NCBI RefSeq assembly: GCF_000284255.1
Contig: NC_017075.1
Coordinates: 3,224,001 to 3,288,000 of the forward strand
DNA length: 64,000 nucleotides
DNA from: Rubrivivax gelatinosus IL144
Lineage (GTDB): Bacteria > Pseudomonadota > Gammaproteobacteria > Burkholderiales > Burkholderiaceae_C
Direction: 5' to 3'
Shown: one piece after another, positions 1 to 9,967 of the stretch
Numbering within the stretch: position 1 is the stretch's first letter
How the letters are laid out: the number at the start of each line of letters is the position of its first letter
Notes under the pieces: generated by a model
The model's input: only the letters and a program-made list of their open reading frames with translations
Told to the model about the DNA's origin: nothing
Databases searched by the model: none
Translations under genes and position numbers: made by a program

Positions 1-1
1 C

Positions 2-685
2 GACGGCTCGGAGCACGGGCGCTACCTGTGGGTCAACGCGGCCTACGCGCTGGCGGCGCGGCTGAACGCGGCTTTCGCCTCCTACGGCTGGTGCGCGGCG
101 ATCCGCGGCGTCGAAGGCGGCGGCCTGGTCGAGGGCCTGCCGGCGCACGCCTACCGCACCGACGACGGCGAACACGCGCTGAAGTGCCCGACCGAGGTCG
201 CGATCACCGACCGGCGCGAGAAGGAACTGTCCGACCTGGGCTTCATCCCGCTGGTGCACTGCCGCAACACCGACTACGCCGCGTTCTTCGCGGTGCAGTC
301 GGTGCACAAGCCGCGGCGCTACGACAGCGACGCGGCCAACGCCAACGCGGCGCTGGCGGCACAGCTGCAGTACGTCTTCAGCGTCTGCCGCATCGCGCAC
401 TACCTGAAGGCCATGATGCGCGAGAAGGTCGGCAGCTTCGCCTCGGCGGCCAACGTCGAGGAGTTCCTCAACCGCTGGATCCGCCAGTACGTCGTCGAGG
501 ACGACGGCGCGACGCAGGAGACCAAGGCCGCCTACCCGCTGCGCGAAGCCAGCGTCCAGGTCAGCGAGATCCCCGGGCGCGCCGGCGCCTACCGCGCGGT
601 GGCCTTCGTGCGGCCGCACTTCCAGCTCGACGAACTGAGCGTCTCGCTGCGCCTGGTCGCCGACCTCGCGCCCCGCGGCGCCTGA
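2..685 (+). CDS. tssC: Type VI secretion sheath large subunit TssC (VipB), 3' part only
   Basis: The window opens inside this gene; 227 C-terminal residues are present, read in frame from base 2. TssC and TssB polymerise into the contractile cytoplasmic sheath that fires the T6SS tube. The fragment has family hallmarks: a GGGLVEGLP stretch, then KCPTEVAITDRREKELS, LGFIPLVH, and the C-terminal AHYLKAMMREKVGSF helix region. It ends 20 bp before hcp, so the two are probably cotranscribed. The start and the tssB partner lie upstream of the window. Identification is by family resemblance and is strong. Confidence 0.95.
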   Translation, partial: DGSEHGRYLWVNAAYALAARLNAAFASYGWCAAIRGVEGGGLVEGLPAHAYRTDDGEHALKCPTEVAITDRREKELSDLGFIPLVHCRNTDYAAFFAVQSVHKPRRYDSDAANANAALAAQLQYVFSVCRIAHYLKAMMREKVGSFASAANVEEFLNRWIRQYVVEDDGATQETKAAYPLREASVQVSEIPGRAGAYRAVAFVRPHFQLDELSVSLRLVADLAPRGA

Positions 686-705
686 CCCCCAACCTCGGAG
701 CCCCC

Positions 706-1224
706 ATGAAGGACATCTACGTCAAGTTCGACGGCGCCAGCGAGCTGCTCGGCGACAGCAGCGACTCCAAGCACGCCAACGAGATCGAGGTCTCGGCCTT
801 CCAGCACCGCGTCTTCCAGCCGCGCTCGTCGACCGCCTCGTCCTCCGGCGGCCACACCGCCGAGCGCACCGAGCACGGCGAGATGCTGTTCACCAAGCTG
901 ATCGACCGCGCCACGCCCAAGCTGCTGCGCGCCGCTTCGGCCGGCACGCTCTACCCCAAGGTGCTGGTCACCTTCTACCGCGCCTACGGCGGCAAAAACG
1001 CGACCGCGACCTCGCAGTCGCGCATCGACTACTACCGCATCGTGCTCGAGGACGTCGTCGTGTCCTCGGTCGAAACGCGTGTCGACGAAGACGAGCTGCC
1101 CTGCGAGACCTTCGGCCTGCGCTACGGCAAGGTCACCTGGGAATACAAGCAGCACAAGCTCGACGGCTCGGCCACCAGCACCGGCGTCGCCGGCTGGGAC
1201 CTGCGGCGCAACGTCGCCGTCTGA
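706..1224 (+). CDS. hcp: Type VI secretion tube protein Hcp (TssD)
   Basis: A 172-residue Hcp, the usual length for the family. Hexameric Hcp rings stack inside the TssBC sheath to form the tube that carries effectors out of the cell. The start MKDIYVKFDG, the KHANEIEVSAFQH segment, the GGHTAERTEHGEM loop and the GKVTWEYKQ beta-strand are all typical. ATG 706 is chosen because the Hcp fold begins there, 20 bp after tssC; longer in-frame readings run back into tssC. tssE follows after 7 bp. No C-terminal effector extension is present, so this is a structural Hcp. Confidence 0.96.
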   Translation: MKDIYVKFDGASELLGDSSDSKHANEIEVSAFQHRVFQPRSSTASSSGGHTAERTEHGEMLFTKLIDRATPKLLRAASAGTLYPKVLVTFYRAYGGKNATATSQSRIDYYRIVLEDVVVSSVETRVDEDELPCETFGLRYGKVTWEYKQHKLDGSATSTGVAGWDLRRNVAV

Positions 1225-1231
1225 GCCGGTG

Positions 1232-1681
1232 ATGGCTGGCGCTTCGCTGCTGGAGACGATGCTGGGCGAGCCCGTGCCCGACGCCGGCGCGGCGGCCCCG
1301 GCACGCCAGGACGCCCTGGGCCTCGCCCGTGACATCGAACGGCTGCTCAACACCCGCAGCGCCTGGCCGTCCGAGCGGCTGCCACGCTGGCCGCGTGTCG
1401 CGCGTTCGGTCTACGCCTTCGGCTTCGCCGACGCCGGGGCCGACGGCGACGGCACCGAGGCGCTGCACCGGCTGGCCGAACGCATCCGCCAGGCGCTCGC
1501 GGCGCACGAACCGCGGCTGGCCGATCTGCGCGTGAGCCCGCGGCCGGGTGCGAGGCGGCCGCCGGCGTTCACCATCGAAGCGACGCTGCGCCGCCCCGGC
1601 ACGCGGCTGAGCTTCGACGCCGAGATCGCGCCCGGCCGGCATCGCTGCGTCGTCGCTCCGGTCGCGGGGCCCGCCGCCTGA
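1232..1681 (+). CDS. tssE: Type VI secretion baseplate subunit TssE (gp25-like)
   Basis: A 149-residue protein placed between hcp and tssF, as in many T6SS clusters. TssE is the T4 gp25-like wedge protein that helps initiate sheath assembly on the baseplate. Visible features are the RDIERLLNTR motif typical of gp25-like proteins, a central helix (LAERIRQALAAHEPRL) and a C-terminal beta region (FTIEATLRR, RLSFDAEI). The start at ATG 1232 lies 7 bp after hcp; the stop comes 1 bp before the tssF start, implying translational coupling. The assignment uses both sequence and gene order. Confidence 0.9.
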   Translation: MAGASLLETMLGEPVPDAGAAAPARQDALGLARDIERLLNTRSAWPSERLPRWPRVARSVYAFGFADAGADGDGTEALHRLAERIRQALAAHEPRLADLRVSPRPGARRPPAFTIEATLRRPGTRLSFDAEIAPGRHRCVVAPVAGPAA

Positions 1682-1682
1682 G

Positions 1683-3521
1683 ATGGACACGCTGCTGCCG
1701 CACTACGAGCGCGAGCTCGCCTGGTTCGACGAAGCCTCCAAGGCCTTCGCGCAGCGCTACCCGCGTGTCGCGGGCCGTCTTGCCGGCGGCGCCGAGCTGA
1801 TGGCCGATCCGCACGTCGAGCGGCTGATCCAGGCCGTCGCGCTGCTCGGCGCGCGGCTGCATCGCCGGCTGGACGTCGAGATGCCGCGCATCGCCGAAGC
1901 CCTGCTCGAAGTGCTGCACCCGGAGGCGCTGCGCCCTTTCCCGTCGTGCAGCGTCGTGCGCTTCACGGCCGAACGCAGCCTGGGCCAGATGAGCAGCGCA
2001 CGCTGCATTCCGCGGGGCACGCTGCTGCACAGCGCGCCGGTGCAGGGCGTGGCCTGCCGCTTCACCAGCGCCTACGAGGTCTGGCTGGCGCCGCTGCGCG
2101 TCAGCGAGGCCGGCCATCGCCCGGCGGCAACCGTGGCGGTGCCGGCGGCAGCACGCCCGGCGGCCTGGTTCTCGGTGCAGCTGCAGCTCGCCTCGGCCGC
2201 CGCGCAGTGGGCGACGCTGGGTCTGCCGGCCTTGCGGCTGTTCATCGACGCCCCACCGTCGCAGACGGCGGCGCTTCGTGCCGCGCTGCTGGACCACGTG
2301 CAAGCGGTCTGGCTGGACGACGGCCACGGCCCGCGCCCGGTGGCCGACGCCGCCCCGCGCGAGGTCGGATTCGGCGACGACGAGAGCCTGCTCGACGAGG
2401 GCGCCGACGAACGCGGCGCCGAACGCCTGCTGGGCGAATACTTCGCCTTCCCCGCCAAGTTCGACTTCGTCGACCTGCCGCTGCCGGCGGCGCTGCGCGA
2501 CAGCCAGGCCCGGAGCGTGACGCTGCACTACGCGCTCGGTGCCCGCCCGGGTGGCCGCACGCCCGCCTGGCCCGAACTCGACGGGCTGGGCGCGGCGCAG
2601 CTCATGCCCGGCTGCACCCCGGTGGTCAACCGCTTCCACCAGCGTGCCGAGCCGATCCGGGTGACGCAGGCCCGCGAGTCCTACCCGGTGCTCGTCGACG
2701 CCCGCCATCCCGCGGCCTACGAGGTGCACCAGGTCGAACGCGTGCGCCGCACACGCCAGGGCGAACACGGCTGCCGCTTCGAAGAGCTGCCGCCGCTGTA
2801 CTCGCTGCGCCACGCCTCGGCGGCCTCCGCCGCCTGCTGCGCCACCTGCGGCTGGAGCACGCGCCGTGATGCCGAACGCGCCGCGCTGTCGCCGGGCCAC
2901 GAACTCGAGCTGACGCTGGTCGACACCGCGCTTGCGCCACAACGGGCGGAGAGCGAGACGCTGTCGCTGGACGTCGTCGCCGGCAACCGTGACCTGCCGA
3001 CGATGCTCGTTCCCGGGCCCCACGGTGGCGAGCTGCAGGCCGACGACGGCGGCCCGGCCGAGAGCATCGTGCTGCTGCGCCGCCCGACGCCGACCGCCAG
3101 GCCGGCGCCGGCCCTGGACGCCCCCTGGCGCCTGGTGTCGCTGCTCGCGCTGGCACGCACGCCGGTCGCCGCCGCCGGGCTCGCCGGCTTGCGTGAATGG
3201 CTGGCGCTGCACGACGCCGCCGGCATCGGCGCCGCCCCGGGTATCGCCGCCGGCCTGCGCCAGCTCGATTGCCAGACCGCCGAGGCCTGGTGGCCCGGGC
3301 CGCCGGCGCCCTGCCTGGTGCGAGGCCAGGACATCCGTCTCGAGGTCGACGAACCGGCCTTCGTCGGCTCCGGCGCCGGCCTGTTCGGCCGGGTGCTCGC
3401 GCACGCGCTGGCACGACGGGCGCCGGTCAACAGCTTCGTGCGCCTGCGGCTGCAGGCCGCGGCCGACGGCTCGCTGCTGTTCGACGGCGGCCGCCGCAGC
3501 GGGCGGGCGCTGCTCGTCTGA
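1683..3521 (+). CDS. tssF: Type VI secretion baseplate subunit TssF
   Basis: A 612-residue TssF, normal in length. With TssG, TssE and TssK it builds the T6SS baseplate wedge. The N-terminus LLPHYERELAWFDEASKAFA followed by YPRVAGRLAG and DPHVERLIQAVALLGARLHR is diagnostic. The central PGCTPVVNRFHQRAEPI stretch is also a family signature. It begins 1 bp after the tssE stop and ends 5 bp before tssG. Codon use matches its neighbours and no frameshift is seen. Confidence 0.95.
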   Translation: MDTLLPHYERELAWFDEASKAFAQRYPRVAGRLAGGAELMADPHVERLIQAVALLGARLHRRLDVEMPRIAEALLEVLHPEALRPFPSCSVVRFTAERSLGQMSSARCIPRGTLLHSAPVQGVACRFTSAYEVWLAPLRVSEAGHRPAATVAVPAAARPAAWFSVQLQLASAAAQWATLGLPALRLFIDAPPSQTAALRAALLDHVQAVWLDDGHGPRPVADAAPREVGFGDDESLLDEGADERGAERLLGEYFAFPAKFDFVDLPLPAALRDSQARSVTLHYALGARPGGRTPAWPELDGLGAAQLMPGCTPVVNRFHQRAEPIRVTQARESYPVLVDARHPAAYEVHQVERVRRTRQGEHGCRFEELPPLYSLRHASAASAACCATCGWSTRRDAERAALSPGHELELTLVDTALAPQRAESETLSLDVVAGNRDLPTMLVPGPHGGELQADDGGPAESIVLLRRPTPTARPAPALDAPWRLVSLLALARTPVAAAGLAGLREWLALHDAAGIGAAPGIAAGLRQLDCQTAEAWWPGPPAPCLVRGQDIRLEVDEPAFVGSGAGLFGRVLAHALARRAPVNSFVRLRLQAAADGSLLFDGGRRSGRALLV

Positions 3522-3526
3522 CACCG

Positions 3527-4522
3527 ATGTCGCCGATACCACCGATGGCCCGTTCCCCGATCGAGCGCCTGCTCGCCGAACCCGCGGCTTTCGCGCCCTA
3601 TCCGGCGCTGCGGCTGCTGCGGCGCTGGCTGGCCGCCGACGGCCGGCCCGGGCGGCCGCGGCTGCGCTGGCGCGCCAGCACGGCGATGTCGGCACCGGCC
3701 GCGGAGATCGAGTCGCTGCGGCTGCGGCCGGCGGAGTCGGGCGAGGCCGCCGAGTTCGAACTCGTCGCCGCCTTCGGCTCGCTGCTCGGCCTGCACGGCG
3801 CGCTGCCGGCGGCTTACACCGAAACGCTGCTCGAACGCCGCGACCCGGCCGCACTGGCTTTCGTCGAGCTGTTCCAGCAGCGCCTGGGCGAATGGGGCGA
3901 GCAGGCCTGGCGCCACGCACGGCCGGCGCTGGACGCCGAGACCACCGGCCCCGAGCGCCTGCTCGCCGCGCTGCAGGCGCTGGCCGGACTGGCCGGCGCC
4001 GGCCTGCCGGCACCCGCGCGGGCTTTTCACGCCGGAGCGCTGGCCACCGGGCGGCCGTCGGCAGCGGCGCTGGAACGCGTGCTGGCGCATCAGTTCGACA
4101 CCCGGGTGCGTGTGCACGCCTGGCAAGGCCGCTGGCACCGCCTGCCCTCCGAAGCCCTGGGACGGCTGGGTTTGCGCGCCGTCTCGCTGGGCCACGACGC
4201 CGTGGCCGGCGCCCGGGTCTGGCAGCGTGACCTGGATCTGCGCCTGGACATCGGCCCGCTGCCGCGCGCCCGCTTCGACGCGCTGCTGCCCGGCGCCGAC
4301 GGCGCCGGTGCGCTGGCCGCCTGGTGGCAGGCGCTGGCAGGCGGCGGGCTCGACGCCGAGGCCCGCCTGCTGCTGCGCGCCGAGGACCGGCGGCCCGCGG
4401 TGCTGGGCGGCACCTGCGCCGCACGGCTGGGTTTCGACGCCTTCCTGCCGGAACGCGGCCCGCTGCAGGACCGCGCCGCGGCCACGCTGCGGCTCGCCGG
4501 CCTCAGCCGGAGCGCGGCATGA
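3527..4522 (+). CDS. tssG: Type VI secretion baseplate subunit TssG
   Basis: A 331-residue TssG, which binds TssF in the baseplate. Recognisable elements are LLAEPAAFAPYPALRLLRRW near the N-terminus, the SLLGLHGALPAAYTE motif, the long LAFVELFQQRL helix and the GLRAVSLGHDAVAGARVWQR segment late in the protein. ATG 3527 is chosen as the first start after tssF; ATG 3545 (MARSP) would shorten it by six residues and cannot be excluded. The last codons overlap the vgrG start in an ATGA arrangement. Confidence 0.93.
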   Translation: MSPIPPMARSPIERLLAEPAAFAPYPALRLLRRWLAADGRPGRPRLRWRASTAMSAPAAEIESLRLRPAESGEAAEFELVAAFGSLLGLHGALPAAYTETLLERRDPAALAFVELFQQRLGEWGEQAWRHARPALDAETTGPERLLAALQALAGLAGAGLPAPARAFHAGALATGRPSAAALERVLAHQFDTRVRVHAWQGRWHRLPSEALGRLGLRAVSLGHDAVAGARVWQRDLDLRLDIGPLPRARFDALLPGADGAGALAAWWQALAGGGLDAEARLLLRAEDRRPAVLGGTCAARLGFDAFLPERGPLQDRAAATLRLAGLSRSAA

Positions 4523-7086
4523 CGGCGCTGTCGCAGCACGGCCGCCTGGCGCGGCTGCAGACGGCGCTCGGCGCCGACTGCCTCGTCGTGCACGAGGCCT
4601 GCGTCTGGGAAGCCGTCGGCCCCTGCCCCGACGCCGGGCTCGCCGCCCCGGCGCGACAGCTGCCCTGGCTGCCCTGGGCCGAGGACGAGGTCCAGCCGGC
4701 GGTGGGCTTTCGCATCGAGCTCGTCGCACTCGCCGACGACCGCGGGCTGGACCTGGCGGGCCTGCACGGCACGCCGGCGCGGCTGGACCTGCAGACCGCC
4801 GCCGGCCTGCGGCCCTGGCACGGCCACGTGCGCGAAGCCGGCTGGCTGGGCGGCGACGGTGGTCTGGCGCGCGTGCGGCTGCTGATCGAGCCCTGGATCG
4901 CCTGGCTGCACGACGAGCAGCATGCCGAGGTCTTCCACGAAGCAAGCGTCGTCGAGATCGTCGACCGGGTGCTGGGGCGCCCGCGCGCCGGCGGCGATCC
5001 GGCCCCTGCCTGGCGCTGGGCGCTCGCCGACGCCGCGCGCCTGCCGCGCCGCGGCCGCTGCGTGCAGGCGCACGAGTCGGACCTGGGCTTCGTCGAACGC
5101 CTGCTGCTCGACGAGGGCCTCAGCCACTGGTTCGAACACGAGGCAGACGCCGAGGCACCGGGCGGCGGACGCCACCGCCTCGTGATCGCCGACCACGCCG
5201 GCGCCTTCGCCCCGGGCGCCTGCGTGCGCTACGCCCCGGGCGGCACCGGGCCGCAGGAAGACACGCTGGCCCGCTGGAGCCGCGAGCAGCGCCTGGGCAC
5301 CGGCCGGCTGCGCTGGGCCAGCCGCGACGACCGCCGCGTCGACCTGCGGCCGGTCGCCGCCGGCGACGAGGTCTGGCCGGGGCTGGAGGCCGTCGACGTC
5401 GCCGACGGTTATGCCTACCCGACCCGCGAAGACGGCGCCCGGCGTGCCGCGGCGCGGCTGGAGGCCCTGGCTTACGACGCCATGCGCTGCCGCGCCTCGG
5501 GCGGCTGGCGCGACGCTGCCGCGGGGGCCTGCTTCACGCTGACGGGCCACCCGCTGCACGACGGCAGCGATGCGGCACGCGACCGTTTCGTCGTCAGCGC
5601 AGTGCGCCACGAACTGCGCAACGACGTCGCCGCCGGGCCGATGCCGTCGGGCACGCCGGGAACGCCGGGCGCGGCGGCCGGCCCCGGCCACCGCTGCGAA
5701 CTGGTCGCCCGCCCGGCCGGTCTGGCGCCGCGGTGCGTGCCGCGCGACGGCCAGGGACGGCCCGAGCTGCGGCTGGCGCCCGAGGCCGACGCGCCGGGGC
5801 TGGGCAGCGCGCTCGTCGTCGGCGACGGCGCCCCGGTGGCGACCGACCGCGACCACCGCGTGCTGCTGCGCTTCCATTGGGAACAGGCGCGCGACGACGG
5901 CGCGGCGCCGGCCACCGGCGACGCTGCCTCGACCGCCGGCCGCTGGGTGCGGGTGGCGACGCCGGTGGCCGGCGACGGCTGGGGCGGCGTGAACCCGCCG
6001 CGCGCCGGCCAGGAGGCGCTGCTCGGCTTCGTCGCCGCGCGTCACGACCGGCCGCTGGTGCTGGGCACGCTCTACTGCAGCGCCGGCCACGAGGACGAGG
6101 CCGACGCGTTCACCGCCACGGCCAGGCCGCCGTGGCGGCCGGACGCCGGGACGCCGTCGCCCGGGCCGGCGCTGGGCGGCACGCTGTCGGGCTGGCGCAC
6201 ACGCGAGCTGCACGGTGGCGGGGCCGCCGGCGGGCGCGGCAACCAGCTCGTCTTCGACGACAGCCCCGGCGCCGAACGGGTCGAACTCGGCAGCGACGAA
6301 GCCGCCACGCGGCTGCAACTGGGCCATCTGCGCGAGCAGCAGGACGGCCGGCCGCTGGCGCCGCGAGGTGCCGGGCTGGACCTGCGCAGCGAGGCCTGGG
6401 GCGCGCTTCGTGCCGGCGGCGGGCTGCTGCTCAGCAGCCACGCACGCCCCGGCAGCCAGCACGAAGGCCGCCAGCTCGACGCCGCCGAGGCGCTGGCGCG
6501 GCTGCAGGCGGCACAGCGCATGGCCGCACCGGACGCACCGGCCGGCGGCGGCACGACACCGGCGCTGGACGCGCTCTGCGCGCGGCTGGAGGCCGCCGCG
6601 AAGGCCCCGGGCTGGTCGTGCCCCGACCTGCTGCTCGCCGCGCCGGAAGGGGTTTTCGTCGCCAGCGCGGGCGACACGATGCAGGCCTGCGACGGCGACA
6701 GCGAGGCCTTCGCGCAGCGCCTGCAGCAACTGGCCGGCCGGCACCTGGGCCTGGTGGCCGGCGGCGAGCTGCGCCTGCAGGCCGCCGGCGACGGCGGCGG
6801 CAGCGTGCTGCCCACGCTGTGCCTGCACGCGGCCGACGGGCCGGCCACGGTGCGGGCCGGCGCCGGGGCGACGGTCCAGGCTCATGGCGACGTGCGCATC
6901 GCCTCCTGCGAAGCCACGCTGGACGTGCGCGGCGCGCAGAGCATCCGCCTCGGCGCCGCCGGCGCCTCGTTGTGCATCGATGGCCACGGCATCACGCTGG
7001 CCGCGCCCGGCATGGTGCTGATCGGCGGCGGGCCGGTGCGGATGGACGCCGGCCGCAGCGTGGCGGCCGACACGCCGCCGACATGA
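4519..7086 (+). CDS. vgrG: Type VI secretion spike protein VgrG (TssI) with long C-terminal DUF2345-type region
   Basis: An 855-residue VgrG, the trimeric spike at the tip of the Hcp tube. Order of parts: gp27-like region (about residues 15-380, including CVQAHESDLGFVERLLLDEG and SHWFEHE), gp5-like OB-fold (about 425-530, with RWVRVATPVAGDGWGG and RPLVLGTLYCSAGH), a GNQLVFDD segment, then a DUF2345-like region (about 640-855) ending in repeated short beta elements. No separate toxin domain is evident after it. The start overlaps the tssG stop (ATGA). No PAAR, adaptor or immunity gene follows; the next gene is on the opposite strand. Confidence 0.94.
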   Translation: MTALSQHGRLARLQTALGADCLVVHEACVWEAVGPCPDAGLAAPARQLPWLPWAEDEVQPAVGFRIELVALADDRGLDLAGLHGTPARLDLQTAAGLRPWHGHVREAGWLGGDGGLARVRLLIEPWIAWLHDEQHAEVFHEASVVEIVDRVLGRPRAGGDPAPAWRWALADAARLPRRGRCVQAHESDLGFVERLLLDEGLSHWFEHEADAEAPGGGRHRLVIADHAGAFAPGACVRYAPGGTGPQEDTLARWSREQRLGTGRLRWASRDDRRVDLRPVAAGDEVWPGLEAVDVADGYAYPTREDGARRAAARLEALAYDAMRCRASGGWRDAAAGACFTLTGHPLHDGSDAARDRFVVSAVRHELRNDVAAGPMPSGTPGTPGAAAGPGHRCELVARPAGLAPRCVPRDGQGRPELRLAPEADAPGLGSALVVGDGAPVATDRDHRVLLRFHWEQARDDGAAPATGDAASTAGRWVRVATPVAGDGWGGVNPPRAGQEALLGFVAARHDRPLVLGTLYCSAGHEDEADAFTATARPPWRPDAGTPSPGPALGGTLSGWRTRELHGGGAAGGRGNQLVFDDSPGAERVELGSDEAATRLQLGHLREQQDGRPLAPRGAGLDLRSEAWGALRAGGGLLLSSHARPGSQHEGRQLDAAEALARLQAAQRMAAPDAPAGGGTTPALDALCARLEAAAKAPGWSCPDLLLAAPEGVFVASAGDTMQACDGDSEAFAQRLQQLAGRHLGLVAGGELRLQAAGDGGGSVLPTLCLHAADGPATVRAGAGATVQAHGDVRIASCEATLDVRGAQSIRLGAAGASLCIDGHGITLAAPGMVLIGGGPVRMDAGRSVAADTPPT

Positions 7087-7127
7087 AGGCGGCCCGGCGG
7101 CCTGCTGACGCTCAGTGGCTCAGCGAC

Positions 7128-7583
7128 TCAGCGCGCGCCCGCGTGGGCGGCGAAGAAGTCGTAGATCGCGCGGTCGTCCATCTGGCGCGCGTTGGCCAGC
7201 TCGCCGGCCTTGGTGACGTAAAGCACGCGGCCCTCGGGCGAGAGCACGGCCACCGCCGGGATGCCATGCTTGAGCGGCACGCCGTAGCGTTCGGCGAGCG
7301 CGAGGTTGTGGTCGAAGCGGCCGACGTCGACCTTGACGACCTTGAAGCGGCTGGCGATCAGCGGCGCCGCGGCGCCCTGCTTGAAGGCCATGTCCAGCAC
7401 CTTGCAGTCGCCGCACCAGTTGGCGCCGAAGACGACCAGCACCGGCTGGTGCGTGCCGGCAGCGGCCTGCAGTGCGGCGGCGACCTGCGCCGGCGCGTCG
7501 GCACGTTCGTCATAGGCCGGCTCGGCCGCGCTGGCCGAGACGGTGGCGGCCGCGAGGGCCAGGCAGGCAATCAGGCGTCGCAT
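7128..7583 (-). CDS. Secreted thioredoxin-fold protein
   Basis: A 151-residue protein with a cleavable signal peptide (about residues 1-21, ending near ASAAEP) and one thioredoxin domain with the active site FGANWCGDCKVLD; a cis-proline is visible in KHGIPAVAVL. It should reduce or shuttle disulfides in the periplasm. ATG 7583 is preferred over GTG 7592 because a GGGAG ribosome site lies 8 nt before it. It is the last gene of the string receptor - DUF3649 - PepSY - DUF3325, 28 bp after the DUF3325 stop, so it is probably expressed with that iron-uptake unit. A role in siderophore handling is inference. Confidence 0.85.
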   Translation of the reverse strand: MRRLIACLALAAATVSASAAEPAYDERADAPAQVAAALQAAAGTHQPVLVVFGANWCGDCKVLDMAFKQGAAAPLIASRFKVVKVDVGRFDHNLALAERYGVPLKHGIPAVAVLSPEGRVLYVTKAGELANARQMDDRAIYDFFAAHAGAR

Positions 7584-7611
7584 CGTGTTCACTCCCGGGC
7601 GCGACTGTACG

Positions 7612-7915
7612 TCAGCGCCACCGCGGCCAGGCCAGGCGCAGCAGCGCCGGGCGCCAGGCCAGTGCGAAGGCGACGGCCAGCGCTGCGGCCGCCAGCAGCA
7701 TCAGCCAGACCAGCACGGCCATGCTCGGCGGGTCGGCACGCAGACAGGCCGCGAGCGACGCCACGACGCCGGCGGCGCCCAGCACCCGCAGCGGCCGCCG
7801 CGGCGGGGTCGCCGAGCCGCCCTGCACCCGCTGCCAGTGCTCGTCCATCGCCAGCGCCAGCCAGGCGAAGCCGGCCAACGCCGCCAGCGTCGCCGCGATC
7901 AGCATCGAGGTGCTC

Positions 7916-7923
<8 letters not shown>
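7612..7923 (-). CDS. DUF3325-type small membrane protein of the iron-uptake operon
   Basis: A 103-residue protein with three probable membrane helices (residues about 4-23, 44-62 and 66-90). Family resemblance is to DUF3325, small inner-membrane proteins found next to PepSY proteins in ferrisiderophore loci; their molecular job is not established. The start at ATG 7923 lies inside the end of the upstream PepSY gene (8-bp overlap), which indicates translational coupling. A longer in-frame reading to 7953 would lie within the PepSY gene and is not favoured. Confidence 0.75.
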
Positions 7924-9583
<1,660 letters not shown>

Positions 9584-9594
9584 CGGCAGCTCCT

Positions 9595-9897
9595 TCAGAC
9601 CAGCAGCGACTGGATGAACGACGCCGCGCCGGCCATCGCCGCGCCGCCGGCCAGCAGCACGGCCCAGACGCGCACCAGGCTGCGCGCCGCGACGGCCCAC
9701 AGGAAGACGGCGAGGTAGGCGACGAAGGCCAGCATCGCGCTCAGGTGCTCGGCGTCGTGGAAGGCCATGCCGGCGGCGTACAGGCCGGCGACGCCGAGGG
9801 CGCTGAGCCCCCAGCAGAAGACGTAGCCGCCGGCGACGGCAGCGAGCACGCGCGAGACGATCTGCGTGCGGGAAGGAGGTGCGAGGGCTGCGGCCAT
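9595..9897 (-). CDS. DUF3649-type small membrane protein of the iron-uptake operon
   Basis: A 100-residue, three-helix inner-membrane protein (helices about 14-43, 53-71 and 73-97). The pattern RVLAAVAGGYVFCWGLSALG and the AFVAYLAVFLWAVAARSL helix resemble DUF3649 proteins, which sit between TonB receptors and PepSY proteins in siderophore loci of Burkholderia- and Pseudomonas-type bacteria. The exact role is unknown. It lies 70 bp after the receptor stop with no terminator visible between, and 11 bp before the PepSY gene. Confidence 0.75.
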   Translation of the reverse strand: MAAALAPPSRTQIVSRVLAAVAGGYVFCWGLSALGVAGLYAAGMAFHDAEHLSAMLAFVAYLAVFLWAVAARSLVRVWAVLLAGGAAMAGAASFIQSLLV

Positions 9898-9967
9898 GGT
9901 CCGGTGTCGGGTCGGGTGGCAAAGGCCGACCGGCGACAGGCGCAGCCGCCCGCCGCCGGCCGGTGCG

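Noticed and set aside
1569..4424. A 951-codon open frame antisense to tssF-tssG
   Set aside because: It is a mirror of the strong third-position GC bias of the sense genes; the protein is Arg/Ala/Gly-rich with no family resemblance, while the sense frames are clear TssF and TssG.
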